DNA of 64,000 nucleotides from Polyangia bacterium (GCA_030430565.1 JAUIKS010000004.1:141992-205991), one strand, 5' to 3'. Numbered from the stretch's first letter, positions 46,218 to 57,994 are shown. Notes: generated from the sequence alone by a model not told the origin. Numbers and translations: made by a program.

Positions 46218-47029
46218 GCGCTCGCGCGCTCCGTGGTGGTGTGTGGCTGACGGGTCGCGCGCACGACCCAGGCGATCCCGAGCGTGAGCCGCGTGAGCGT
46301 GACGTCGCCGAAGCCGTGGCGCTCGAGCAGCGCGCGGTACTCGTCGACGGTCACGAAGTCGCCGATGCTGCGCGGGAGGTAGAGGTAGGCGCCGAGGTTG
46401 CCGGTCGCGGCCCAGCCGACGATCGGCAGGACCGTGCGGTTGTGCAGCGTGTGGACGACGCGCGTCACGAGGCCCTGGGGCCGGAAGAACTCGAGCACGG
46501 TCAGGCGGCCGCCGGGGCGCAGGCAGCGGGCCATCTCGGCGGTGGCGCGATCGAGGTCGCTGAGGTTGCGGACGCCGAAGGCGCAGAACATCCCGTCGAG
46601 GCTCTGGTCGTCCTCGGGGAGGTCGTGGGCGTCCATGTCGCGGGTCGTGATGCGCTCGCGCTCGGCGCCGCGCAGCTTCTCGCGGCCGCGGGCCAGCATC
46701 TTGGCCGAGAAGTCGCCGCCGATGACGTCCGCGGTGGGGAACTGACGGTGGATCTCGATGCTCGAGTCGAGCGTGCCGGCGCAGAGGTCGAGCAGTCGGG
46801 GACGACGCCCGGCGGCCTCGGCGGCGGCGCGCAGCTCGTCGGGCAACAGGTCCGAGACAGCCTGGCGGCGCCAGCGGATGTCGGTGCCGAGGCTCATGAT
46901 CCGGTTCGCGCGGTCGTAGCCGTGGGCGATGTCCGAGAACATGTGCTGCACGCGGGCGCCGTGGTCGTCGACCGTGTGCACGTGCTCGCCGGGCGCGAGC
47001 TGAGTGGCGTGGGAGGGACCCTTGGTCAT
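46214..47029 (-). CDS. menG: Demethylmenaquinone methyltransferase MenG/UbiE
   Basis: 271 residues from ATG 47029; the open frame upstream of it is Arg/Ala-rich and off-family. SAM-binding Rossmann motif LLDLCAGTLDSS, DVIGGDFSAKMLARGREKL and the UbiE signature FCAFGVRNLSDLDRATAEM are clear. The end (LTLGIAWVVRA) resembles the T-x-G-I-x-x-x-x-x-A pattern. It adds the last methyl group to demethylmenaquinone. ATGA overlap with ubiX downstream and a 53-bp gap from the polyprenyl synthase gene upstream. Confidence 0.94.
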   Translation of the reverse strand: MTKGPSHATQLAPGEHVHTVDDHGARVQHMFSDIAHGYDRANRIMSLGTDIRWRRQAVSDLLPDELRAAAEAAGRRPRLLDLCAGTLDSSIEIHRQFPTADVIGGDFSAKMLARGREKLRGAERERITTRDMDAHDLPEDDQSLDGMFCAFGVRNLSDLDRATAEMARCLRPGGRLTVLEFFRPQGLVTRVVHTLHNRTVLPIVGWAATGNLGAYLYLPRSIGDFVTVDEYRALLERHGFGDVTLTRLTLGIAWVVRATRQPHTTTERASA

Positions 47030-47082
47030 GGGAGCTCGAATTCGAGGAGGTGAAGGAAGAGGTGGAGGGCCACGCCGCGGAC

Positions 47083-48204
47083 CTAGCGCTGGCGGCGGGC
47101 GACGCGGCGCGAGACGTGCTCGAGCGCGTCGCGGGCGGGCGAGGGCGGCAGCGAGCGCAGGTGCTCGAGGGCGCCCTGGACGTGCTGCTCGGCCCGTTGC
47201 GCGGCCCGCTCGACGCCGCCGCAGTCGATCACGCGCCGCACGATGTCGGCGAGCGCGCGGTCGTCGACGGGCGGCCCTTGGGCCAGGAGCTGGCGGACGT
47301 CCTCGCGCAGGCTGGGCTCGCGCTCGATCGCCATCAGCAGGGGCAGCGTCAGCTTGCCCTCGCGCAGATCCTGACCGGCCGGCTTGCCCGCGACCGTGAG
47401 GTCGCCGGTGTAGTCGAGCACGTCGTCCGCGATCTGAAACGCGTAGCCGAGCTCGCGGCCGAAGCTCTCGAGCGCGCGGCTGATCGGCGGCGTCGGCAGC
47501 CCAGCGATGGAGGTGCACCAGGCGATCAGGCCGGCGGTCTTGCGCTCGATGACCAGGTAGTAGCGCTCGACGTCGACGTCGCAGTCGCCCGCGACGCAGA
47601 GCTGATCGACCTCGCCCTCGGCCATGCGCGTGACCATGTCGGCGAACGAGCGGATCGCGGTCAGCTCGCCGGTGGCGGCGACCGCCTGAACAGCGCGGGC
47701 CAGGCAGTAGTCACCGGTTAAAACCGTCATCCCGTTGCCGAACTGCAGGTGCGCGGCCGGGCGGCCGCGGCGGAACTCGGCGCCGTCGATCACGTCGTCG
47801 TGCAGCAGCGTGGCGGTGTGGAGCAGCTCGCCGACCGCAGCGATGGTGTGGGCGTGCGCGACCGCAGCGCGCTGCTCGGGGGCCCGCTTGTCGCCGGCGG
47901 CGGCGCGCGCGGCCAGCAGCGTGACGAGCGGGCGCAGGCGCTTCCCGCCCGCGAACACCAGGTGTCCACCGAGCTGCGGGATCACACGGATCGTCGACTG
48001 AAGCAGGTCCGCGAGCGTCGTCTCGACGATAGCGAGGCCGCCCTTGACCAGCTCGATCGCCGCGGCGAGCAGCTGAACATCGGCTCGACTGATGCGGTCG
48101 ATCCGCGCCGAGTTGGCGTGGGCCGCCGGCGCCGAGGACGAGATCGGCACTTGTTCGAGGTCGAGGCGGGGCGTCCCGCGTGGTTCAAGAACGGATTCCG
48201 ACAT
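47083..48204 (-). CDS. Polyprenyl diphosphate synthase (quinone side chain)
   Basis: 373 residues from ATG 48204, overlapping the regulator gene by 20 bp. Trans-polyprenyl synthase motifs: GKRLRP (about 88), the first Asp-rich motif LLHDDVIDGAEFRRG (about 135) and the second QIADDVLDYTGD. The region upstream of the first DDxxD carries small and Ala-rich residues, suggesting a long (C40-type) chain. It makes the isoprenoid tail joined to the quinone ring by a UbiA-type enzyme. Homologues include IspB/octaprenyl and heptaprenyl (HepT) synthases. The first 45 residues are a non-conserved extension. Confidence 0.92.
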   Translation of the reverse strand: MSESVLEPRGTPRLDLEQVPISSSAPAAHANSARIDRISRADVQLLAAAIELVKGGLAIVETTLADLLQSTIRVIPQLGGHLVFAGGKRLRPLVTLLAARAAAGDKRAPEQRAAVAHAHTIAAVGELLHTATLLHDDVIDGAEFRRGRPAAHLQFGNGMTVLTGDYCLARAVQAVAATGELTAIRSFADMVTRMAEGEVDQLCVAGDCDVDVERYYLVIERKTAGLIAWCTSIAGLPTPPISRALESFGRELGYAFQIADDVLDYTGDLTVAGKPAGQDLREGKLTLPLLMAIEREPSLREDVRQLLAQGPPVDDRALADIVRRVIDCGGVERAAQRAEQHVQGALEHLRSLPPSPARDALEHVSRRVARRQR

Positions 48205-48835
48205 GGCGCAGGGCTTTGTGCGGGTCGAGCAGGGGGATGCGCTTGAGCTTGGCGGCGTGACGCGCGAGGCTCGTGAGGATGCCGCGGACCGCGCTCTGGC
48301 CGATGACGGCGTTGAGCAGCGCGCGGCCCAGGGTGAAGAAGTCGAGCAGGTACGAGAGCCGCTCGTGGGCGAAGGCGATCCGCGGATCGTCGGCCGGCGC
48401 GCGGGCGAGCAGGCGGAGCGCGTGCTGTACGCGCTCGATCGCGTCGTCGACCTTCTCGCGCTCGCGGCGGCGAAACACCGCAGTGATGAGCTTCCAGAGG
48501 TCGGTCTCGGCCCAGTACATCCGACCTTTTCGGTGGACAACGCCCCAGTCGTGGAGCGCGGCCAGGGTCATGCTGGTCGAGCCGGCCGAGATCTGCAGAC
48601 GCGCGCGGATCGAGCCGTGGTCCATGGGCTCAGGCGAGAGGAACAGCAGGCCGAAGATGCGCCCCTGGGTGCGCGTGAAGCCCCAGAACTCGGCGATGCC
48701 CTCGAAGGTCCGCGCGAGTTCGTCCTGCGCTTGCTGCAACATCTCCGCAGCTGTGTCGGCGTCGCCGCCGTCGGCTGGACTCGCGGTCGCCGCAGTCGGC
48801 CGATCGTCCGAATCGTCAAGAACGTCGTTTGCCAT
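48185..48835 (-). CDS. GbsR/MarR-type transcriptional regulator heading the menaquinone operon
   Basis: 216 residues. After a Asp/Ala/Thr-rich start (about 1-30) comes a winged-helix domain (about 40-110) with GFTRTQGRIFGLLFLSPEP and SIRARLQISAGSTSMTLAAL as the recognition helix region, in the order of GbsR-type MarR regulators. A helical C-terminal part (about 115-210) gives the dimer. Its gene overlaps the polyprenyl synthase gene by 20 bp, so it is the first gene of the operon and probably autoregulated. A perfect palindrome lies 80 bp upstream between it and the divergent htrA-like gene. The ligand is unknown. Confidence 0.82.
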   Translation of the reverse strand: MANDVLDDSDDRPTAATASPADGGDADTAAEMLQQAQDELARTFEGIAEFWGFTRTQGRIFGLLFLSPEPMDHGSIRARLQISAGSTSMTLAALHDWGVVHRKGRMYWAETDLWKLITAVFRRREREKVDDAIERVQHALRLLARAPADDPRIAFAHERLSYLLDFFTLGRALLNAVIGQSAVRGILTSLARHAAKLKRIPLLDPHKALRHVGIRS

Positions 48836-48914
48836 GGGGTAAGGGCCAGAATTGGCGCTTTTACGGACAGCGGAGCGGACCGCTGGCCGGCGAATTCGTG
48901 GGCCAACGCGTGTT

Positions 48915-48937
48915 GTTCATTTCAAATTGAAATGAAC
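48915..48937. promoter_or_regulatory. Perfect 23-bp palindrome between regulator and HtrA-like protease (operator candidate)
   Basis: Arms GTTCATTTCAA (48915-48925) and its exact reverse complement (48927-48937) around one base. It is strikingly AT-rich in a GC-rich genome and lies in a divergent promoter gap, 80 bp upstream of the GbsR-like gene and 5 bp before the nearest htrA start. The natural reading is the binding site of the regulator, controlling the quinone operon, the protease gene or both. Binding is inferred. Confidence 0.75.
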
Positions 48938-48942
48938 TTCTG

Positions 48943-50580
48943 ATGGCTTCGGTGTACTGCCGCGATCCGGAGGAGTCAACGGACTTCGAGACCGCTGCGA
49001 CCGATTGTCCGGGAATCGCGGGCGTGTCACGCTGGTTGCGCATGCCGATGAAGGATGATGCTGAGCGCGCGCTCGAGCGCTCGTCGACACCCTCGGTCAG
49101 CTATCCGATCTGGATCGCGACCGGGACCGCCGTCGCTGGTGTGCTTCTGGGCGGCGCGGCCGTGTTCCTCGGGCTCCAGGGGCATCTTCAGCCGCAGCGC
49201 GCGAGCGCGCCCGTGACCGTGGCGAGTCAGCCCTGCCTGTGCGCGCAGGACCCGGGCGAGGCGCCCGAGGTAGACGCCGCCAGCGCCGCGGCGGCCGAGG
49301 CGACCACGCCCGCTGACGCGCTCGTCCAGGCGATCGCGAGCACGCGCGGATCCGTGGTGACCCTGTCCAGCGGCGGCAGCATCGGCGCCGGCGTGATCGT
49401 CCACGACACCGGCACGGTGCTGACCAACTACCACGTGATCGCCCAGGCGACCGGCGGCACGCGCGGGATCGGCGAGCAGGTCCGGCCGATCATCGCGCGC
49501 TTCGAGAACGGGCGCGAGCTGCCGGCGATGATCCTGGCGACCGACAGCGCCCGCGACATCGCGCTGCTCCGACTCAAGCCAGCTGACAGCGCCGAGCGCT
49601 TCACGCCGGTGAAGATCGGGCGCTCCTCCGAGCTGCCGGTCGGGACCTCCGTGTTCGCCGTCGGCACGCCGCTCGGCTTTGAGCACAGCGTCTCCACCGG
49701 GATCGTATCCGCCGTCGACCGCACGCACGTGCTCGCCAACCGACAGTTCCCGCTGCTGCAGCTCGACGCCTCGATCAACGTCGGCAACTCGGGCGGCCCG
49801 CTGTTCAACTTCCAGGGCGAGCTCGTCGGCGTGACCACGGCCAAGTCGGCGCGTGGGCAGGGCATCGCCTTCGCGATCCCCATCGACCACGTGCGCGCGC
49901 TGATCAGCGCGTTCCAAGAGGGGACGGTGCACGCCTCCGGGCAGATCGGCGTCGAGATCGACGTCAACAAGCCGCTCGGTGAGCAGGCGCGCGAGCTCGG
50001 CTTTCGCAACGGCTTCATCATCAAGCGCGTCGTCGCGGGGCAGCCGGCCGAGCGCGCCGGGGTCAAGCCCGGCGATGTCGTCGTCGCGTTCCGCGGCAAG
50101 CGCTACGACTCCTTCGGCGCCGGGATCGCGGCCAACAACCGCTTCGCCGACGAATTCGTGCGCAGCATCCGGGCGCTGATCCCTGGGCAGTCCCTCGAGA
50201 TCACGGTGCTGCGCGACGGTGCCGTCACCAAGCTCTCGCTCGAGGCCACCGCCGCGACCGCGGAGCAGCAGCTCGTGATCGACGGCGACGAGCTGCTCGG
50301 GCTCCGCCTCGAGCCCCTCTCCGGCACGAAGCAGTACGCGATCCGCGGGGTCGTCCCGGGCTCCGCGATCGGGCGCTGGCGGGGCATCGAGCTGCTGGAG
50401 AACGCCCAGATCGTCAGGATCCTCGGGCGACGGATCAGCAGCGGCGCCGAGCTGGGCGCGGCCCTCGCTGACATCCGCGAGCGCGTCAGCCCGGGCGGCG
50501 GCGAGACGCTCTCGATCACGTTCCGGCTGGCCAACGGGCGCGAGGCCGAGGTCCCTGACTTCCCGCTCTCCCACGGGTAA
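48943..50580 (+). CDS. Membrane-anchored HtrA/Deg serine protease with PDZ domain
   Basis: 545 residues from ATG 48943; ATGs at 49042 and 49048 are alternatives because the palindrome ends five bases before the first. One transmembrane helix (about 54-77). Trypsin fold with triad His164 (NYHVI), Asp205 (RDIALLRL) and Ser283 (NVGNSGGPL). A PDZ domain (about 330-425) with GVKPGDVVVAFRGKRYDSF and a second, weaker PDZ-like part (about 440-540) follow. Such proteins degrade damaged periplasmic proteins or cut anti-sigma factors. Two adjacent cysteines (CLC) lie just after the helix. It is divergent from the quinone operon and shares its promoter gap. Confidence 0.92.
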   Translation: MASVYCRDPEESTDFETAATDCPGIAGVSRWLRMPMKDDAERALERSSTPSVSYPIWIATGTAVAGVLLGGAAVFLGLQGHLQPQRASAPVTVASQPCLCAQDPGEAPEVDAASAAAAEATTPADALVQAIASTRGSVVTLSSGGSIGAGVIVHDTGTVLTNYHVIAQATGGTRGIGEQVRPIIARFENGRELPAMILATDSARDIALLRLKPADSAERFTPVKIGRSSELPVGTSVFAVGTPLGFEHSVSTGIVSAVDRTHVLANRQFPLLQLDASINVGNSGGPLFNFQGELVGVTTAKSARGQGIAFAIPIDHVRALISAFQEGTVHASGQIGVEIDVNKPLGEQARELGFRNGFIIKRVVAGQPAERAGVKPGDVVVAFRGKRYDSFGAGIAANNRFADEFVRSIRALIPGQSLEITVLRDGAVTKLSLEATAATAEQQLVIDGDELLGLRLEPLSGTKQYAIRGVVPGSAIGRWRGIELLENAQIVRILGRRISSGAELGAALADIRERVSPGGGETLSITFRLANGREAEVPDFPLSHG

Positions 50581-50594
50581 GCTCGGGGCTGCCT

Positions 50595-51746
50595 ATGTCA
50601 GCAGCCCTCGCGCTCCCATCCCGTCGTCGTTGGTTCTCGTCGATCGTCCGCGCGTCGACGGTCGCGCTGGCGATCGCCAGCGCGCTCCCGGGCTGTAAGA
50701 CCGACGGCGAGAGCGAGCCGCCCGACAAGACCGGTGAGACAGATGAGCTAGACGGCCGGGCGCTGCCCAAGCCAGACCCGCTCAACAAGGCGCTCGCGCT
50801 GCTCGAGCAGGAGCAGCCCCAGCAGGCGCTCGAACTCATCGACGACGCGCTGGCCGGCGAGCACACCAAGCCGCACGAGCTGCAGTTCGCCCGCGGCGTG
50901 GCCTTGGCCGCGCTCGGGCGGCAAGACGAGGCCGCGCGCGCGCACGAGGAGGCGCTGAAGCTCAAGCCGGACTTCTTCGCGGCCCACAACGCGCTCGGGG
51001 CCATCGCGCTCGACAAGCAGGACTTCGACGGGGCGATCGCCGCGTTCCAGGCCGCGCTGCAGGCCAAGCCCGCCTTCAGCGACGCCCACTACAACCTCGG
51101 CCGCGCGCTGATCGCCAAGGGCGACCTGGACGGCGCGAGCAAGGCCCTCGAGGAGGCGCTTCGGCTCGCGCCCGAGGATGTCGACGCCCTGTTCGCGCTC
51201 GCGCAGCTCGAATTCAAGCGCGGCGAGCTCGACAAGGCGATCGCGCACGCGGCCGCCGCCGCCAAGCTCAAGCCCGAGGACCCGGCGGTGCGCTTCACCC
51301 TGGGCAAGATGTTGATGCGCGCTGAGAAATTCCCGGCCGCCGTGGTCGAGTTTCAGCTCGCCTACGAGGCCCATCCCGACGCGCCCAACGTCCGGCAGTG
51401 GCTCGGGCGCTCGCTGGTCGCGGCGGGGCGCGCTGAGGACGCCATGCCGCACCTCGAGGCCCTGGCCGCCGCGCTCCCGGAGCAGGCGATCGTCTGGGTC
51501 GACTACGCCGACGGCCTGGCCGCGCAGGGCAAGCTCGACGGTGACGACGGCGCGCTGGCCAAGCTCGACAAGGCTTTCTCCCTGGACCCGAAGCTCGCGG
51601 CCGGGCACCTGCGCAAGATCGAGATCTTAGCCAAGGACGGGCGCTGCAAGCCGGCGAAGCGCGCTCTCAAAGAATTTAAGAAGCTCGATCCGCCCGCCGC
51701 CGCGATCGAGCTCGCGGAGGCGAAGCTCGCCCTCTGCGGGAAGTAA
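50595..51746 (+). CDS. TPR-repeat lipoprotein
   Basis: 383 residues, 14 bp after the protease gene, so the same transcript is likely. Signal peptide with lipobox LPGC (Cys34). At least six TPR units from about residue 70 to 350 (for example EQPQQALELIDDALA, FDGAIAAFQAALQAKPAF, LDGASKALEEALRLAPED and FPAAVVEFQLAYEAHPD). TPR lipoproteins scaffold envelope complexes. It could present substrates to, or restrain, the HtrA protease next to it, by position only. Confidence 0.9.
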   Translation: MSAALALPSRRRWFSSIVRASTVALAIASALPGCKTDGESEPPDKTGETDELDGRALPKPDPLNKALALLEQEQPQQALELIDDALAGEHTKPHELQFARGVALAALGRQDEAARAHEEALKLKPDFFAAHNALGAIALDKQDFDGAIAAFQAALQAKPAFSDAHYNLGRALIAKGDLDGASKALEEALRLAPEDVDALFALAQLEFKRGELDKAIAHAAAAAKLKPEDPAVRFTLGKMLMRAEKFPAAVVEFQLAYEAHPDAPNVRQWLGRSLVAAGRAEDAMPHLEALAAALPEQAIVWVDYADGLAAQGKLDGDDGALAKLDKAFSLDPKLAAGHLRKIEILAKDGRCKPAKRALKEFKKLDPPAAAIELAEAKLALCGK

Positions 51747-51849
51747 TCCTCGTGGCCCAAAGGCCCTGTTGCGAGCGCTCGGCAGACGCTCGCGAGCAAG
51801 TCCACATGGCGAGCTGGCGCCGACCGACGCATCGAAACTCAAAAAGACG

Positions 51850-51907
51850 CGCGCGAGCCGGGGAGGGGCCGCCTGAGGACGGCGAGCGTGGCGTTAAGCA
51901 GCGGCCC
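51850..51907 (-). repeat. Structured intergenic element, copy 2 (58 nt)
   Basis: Second copy of the element at 30363-30477: blocks 51850-51876 and 51889-51907 match 26 of 27 and 18 of 19 positions, with only 12 nt between them instead of 69. Minus-strand arms GGGCCGC and GCGGCCC pair perfectly. It starts 51 bp after the stop of the minus-strand gene at 51959 and is followed on that strand by GTCTTTTTG, which could serve as terminator tail. Confidence 0.6.
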
Positions 51908-51958
51908 GGTGCTCTCGAACTGTGAACGTTCGAAACGGCAGGGCTGCACCCCGTACGT

Positions 51959-52735
51959 CTACCCCTCGGCGGTCTTGAGCAACCGACGCTGGGCGAAGCC
52001 AGCCAGGGCGAAGCAGCTCCAGCCGAGCAGCGCCATCCCGGTCAAGATCGGCGACGCCAGCTCATCCTGCGTGGCGACCTGCTGAATCGTCTGGATGAAG
52101 TCCATCACGATGAACACGCCGCCGCCGATCGCGATGAGCAAGAACGGCTGGGCGACGCTGCCGCCCATCAGCGGCCGCACCAGCCACATCATGTACAGGC
52201 CCGCCGCGCAGATGGCGGTGTCGGCGAACATGCTGATCGTCTGGATGACCAGGTTCGACGTCGAGGTCGCGCGCGTGATCACCAAGTACTCGTTGGCGAA
52301 CGCGGCCAGCACCAGCACGCTGATGACCCCGACGAGGGCGTTTCGCGTGCCGCGGTGCTCCGGATCATCCCAGTCGGGGGCGAAGCCCGAGTCGCGCAGC
52401 ACGGTGGTGAACAAAAACAGCGCGGCGACGATCGCCACGTTGCTGACGATCAGGATCAGGACCTTGACCGGGAAGCCGGCGAGGGAGAGCCCGAGCATAC
52501 CGACGAGCCGGGCGATCGGGACCGTGATCATGGCGATGAAGAACACCATCCACGGGCGCCGCGGCGGGTCATCGCGCTGCAGCGTGAACGCCACGAGGCC
52601 GGTCCCGACGACGGCGAGGAACTCCGAGAGTCGCGGGATGATCACGCTCGAGCCCGTCGCGTAGGTCTCGATCGCCACGGCGGCCTCCATGACGATGAAG
52701 AACGCGATGATCGTGATGGCGCGCAGACTCGTCAT
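51959..52735 (-). CDS. Polytopic membrane protein, about seven helices, unknown
   Basis: 258 residues with seven or so transmembrane segments (for example AITIIAFFIVMEAAVAI, VLILIVSNVAIVAALFLF, LVGVISVLVLAAFANEYL and LLIAIGGGVFIVMDFI). Loops are short; a notable one is RDSGFAPDWDDPEHRGTRN after the fourth helix. No known family or catalytic motif. The small gene upstream ends 9 bp before its start, so they form a pair. The 212-bp gap after it contains the structured repeat. Confidence 0.75.
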   Translation of the reverse strand: MTSLRAITIIAFFIVMEAAVAIETYATGSSVIIPRLSEFLAVVGTGLVAFTLQRDDPPRRPWMVFFIAMITVPIARLVGMLGLSLAGFPVKVLILIVSNVAIVAALFLFTTVLRDSGFAPDWDDPEHRGTRNALVGVISVLVLAAFANEYLVITRATSTSNLVIQTISMFADTAICAAGLYMMWLVRPLMGGSVAQPFLLIAIGGGVFIVMDFIQTIQQVATQDELASPILTGMALLGWSCFALAGFAQRRLLKTAEG

Positions 52736-52744
52736 ACAGCCCTC

Positions 52745-52984
52745 CTATGACCCTCCATCGGCGCCCAGGTCCGCGAGGACCTTGACCGCGATCTCTTTGC
52801 CGACGAGCGTCCGGAGCATCGGGCGGAGGGTGCTGTGCGCGACCGGCAGATCCTCGGGGCCGAGCGTGCTGCTGTCTTTTCCGGCCCGCTTGCACACCAT
52901 CGCGAGGGCGCGACGCGCGGTATGGGGGCCGAGCAGCGGCGTCAGCACCCGGACGACTTCGGTTGCGACTTTGCTGTCACCCAT
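52745..52984 (-). CDS. Small conserved-looking helical protein (79 residues), unknown
   Basis: 79 residues from ATG 52984 (MGDSKVATEVVRVLTPLLG); an earlier in-frame start adds six residues without reason. The helical core is LGPHTARRALAMVCKRAGKD and HSTLRPMLRTLVGKEIAVKV, which reads like a compact four-helix bundle; I have seen similar small myxobacterial proteins of unknown function, but cannot name a family. Sits 9 bp before the polytopic membrane protein, probably in one transcript, and may be its soluble partner. Confidence 0.6.
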   Translation of the reverse strand: MGDSKVATEVVRVLTPLLGPHTARRALAMVCKRAGKDSSTLGPEDLPVAHSTLRPMLRTLVGKEIAVKVLADLGADGGS

Positions 52985-54766
<1,782 letters not shown>

Positions 54767-54776
54767 AGACGCGCCC

Positions 54777-56345
<1,569 letters not shown>

Positions 56346-56354
56346 TGTAGTCGG

Positions 56355-57491
56355 GTGGGAATGCGCGAGCGGCACGACGACGAGCAGACGCAGGGACGCG
56401 GGACCGCCAGGCGCAAGCGTCACGCGGCCGGGAGCCCCGACAAGCGCGTCGTCGACGGCGACAGCCAGCCCGAGGACACGCGGGACAACGCGCGCAAGAT
56501 CCGTCCCCAGCGCTTCGCCGACTACATCGGGCAGACCCGGCTCAAGCGCAAGCTCGAGGTCTTCGTGAAGGCCGCGCGCCAGCGCCGAGAGCCCCTCGAT
56601 CACACCTTGCTGCACGGCCCGCCGGGCCTCGGCAAGACGACGATGGCGCACATCTTGGCCAACGAGCTCGAGGTCCAGATCCACGTGACCTCCGGCCCGG
56701 CGATCGAGCACAAGGGCGTGCTGGCCGGGCACCTGACCGCGCTGCAGGAGCGCGACGTGCTGTTCATCGACGAGATCCACCGGCTGACGCCGACCGTCGA
56801 GGAGAGCCTGTACTCGGCCATGGAGGACGGGCGCATCGACATCCCGGTGGGCGAGGGGACGCGCGCGCGGACCATGAACTTCGACCTCGCGCCGTTCACG
56901 CTGATCGGCGCGACGACCCGCACCGCGCTGCTCTCCGGCCCGCTGCGCGACCGCTTCCAGATCCTCGAGGGGATCGAGTTCTACAACGACGACGAGCTCG
57001 CGGCGATCGTCCGGCGCACCGCCAACATCCTCGAGTTCCCGGTGAGCGAGGCCGGCTCCCGCGAGATCGGGCGGCGCAGCCGGGGGACCCCGCGAATCGC
57101 CATCCGCCTGACCCGCCGCGTGCGTGACTTCGCCCAGGTCGCCGGGCAGACGACCATCGAGGCCGACGACGCGAGCCGAGCGCTGGACGACCTCGGGATC
57201 GACCGCGAGGGGTTGGACGCCGTGGACCGCCGGCTCCTCACGATGATCTTCAAGCAGTTCTCGGGCGGCCCGGTGGGGATCGACGCGCTCGCGGCCAGCC
57301 TCGGGGAGCCGCGCGACACCCTCGAGGGGGTCTACGAGCCGTTTCTGCTGCAGCGCGGGTTCTTGCTGCGGACCCACCGGGGCCGCATGGGCACCGAGAA
57401 GGCGGCCCGCCACCTCGGCGTCAAGATGCCGCGCAGAGGACGACGGGCGAACATCGGCGGCGCGGACGAGCAGGGCGAGCTCGACCTGTAG
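56355..57491 (+). CDS. ruvB: Holliday junction branch-migration ATPase RuvB
   Basis: 378 residues from GTG 56355 (ATG 56361 is an equally possible start, with GGGTGGG just before). After a charged 45-residue extension, the RuvB core shows RPQRFADYIGQ, Walker A GPPGLGKTT, Walker B LFIDEIHRL, sensor 1 TLIGATTRT and arginine finger PLRDRFQI. The last winged-helix domain (about 300-360) has TVYEPFLLQRGFLLR-like VYEPFLLQRGFLLRT. It drives branch migration with RuvA; ruvA and ruvC are not adjacent here. Follows guaA by 9 bp. Confidence 0.97.
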   Translation: MGMRERHDDEQTQGRGTARRKRHAAGSPDKRVVDGDSQPEDTRDNARKIRPQRFADYIGQTRLKRKLEVFVKAARQRREPLDHTLLHGPPGLGKTTMAHILANELEVQIHVTSGPAIEHKGVLAGHLTALQERDVLFIDEIHRLTPTVEESLYSAMEDGRIDIPVGEGTRARTMNFDLAPFTLIGATTRTALLSGPLRDRFQILEGIEFYNDDELAAIVRRTANILEFPVSEAGSREIGRRSRGTPRIAIRLTRRVRDFAQVAGQTTIEADDASRALDDLGIDREGLDAVDRRLLTMIFKQFSGGPVGIDALAASLGEPRDTLEGVYEPFLLQRGFLLRTHRGRMGTEKAARHLGVKMPRRGRRANIGGADEQGELDL

Positions 57492-57511
57492 GAGCGTGTC
57501 ACAATGCGGCC

Positions 57512-57994
57512 ATGGGCACGTTGCGTGACGATCAGCCGAAGAAGCCTGCCACGACCAGCGAGCGAGACGGGGTAGCGAACCTCGGGCAGCTCGTGGAGAC
57601 GGTCAGCGCGCTCTCACGCGCGGCGATCAACGCCGCCAAGCAGCGCGGCCGGACCTCGAAGCCGACGATCAAACCATCCGACTCACTCGCCGAGCTGCGG
57701 CGCCGGGCGAAGCAGGCCCGCGCCGAGCTCGCGCGCGAGATCCATCGCGTCGAGCACGGCTTCGAAACCAATCGGCGGCCCGCGCCTGCGCGTGCTCGGC
57801 GTGAACTCGATGACCTGATCCTCAAGCTCAAGGGCGACCGCGAGGAGATCGCGCGGGACCGCGCGCTTGCGAAGGCTGCGCTCGACGACGCCGAGGAGCA
57901 GGCCGACGAGGCGTCTGCGCTGCTCGCTGAGGTGCAGGCGGTGTTAAAGGAGACTTGGGAGGGCCTCACGGCCATCGCCAAGAAGATCAGCTGA
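57512..57994 (+). CDS. Small coiled-coil protein, unknown
   Basis: 160 residues, 20 bp after ruvB, on the same strand and likely co-transcribed. Mostly helical: a first part (about 20-50), then a long charged coiled coil (about 58-150; SLAELRRRAKQARAELAREI, then ELDDLILKLKGDREEIARDR and EEQADEASALLAEVQAVL). No known domain. The 3' end overlaps dapF (opposite strand) by 8 bp. Co-transcription with ruvB tempts a DNA-repair reading, but nothing in it shows that. Confidence 0.7.
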   Translation: MGTLRDDQPKKPATTSERDGVANLGQLVETVSALSRAAINAAKQRGRTSKPTIKPSDSLAELRRRAKQARAELAREIHRVEHGFETNRRPAPARARRELDDLILKLKGDREEIARDRALAKAALDDAEEQADEASALLAEVQAVLKETWEGLTAIAKKIS

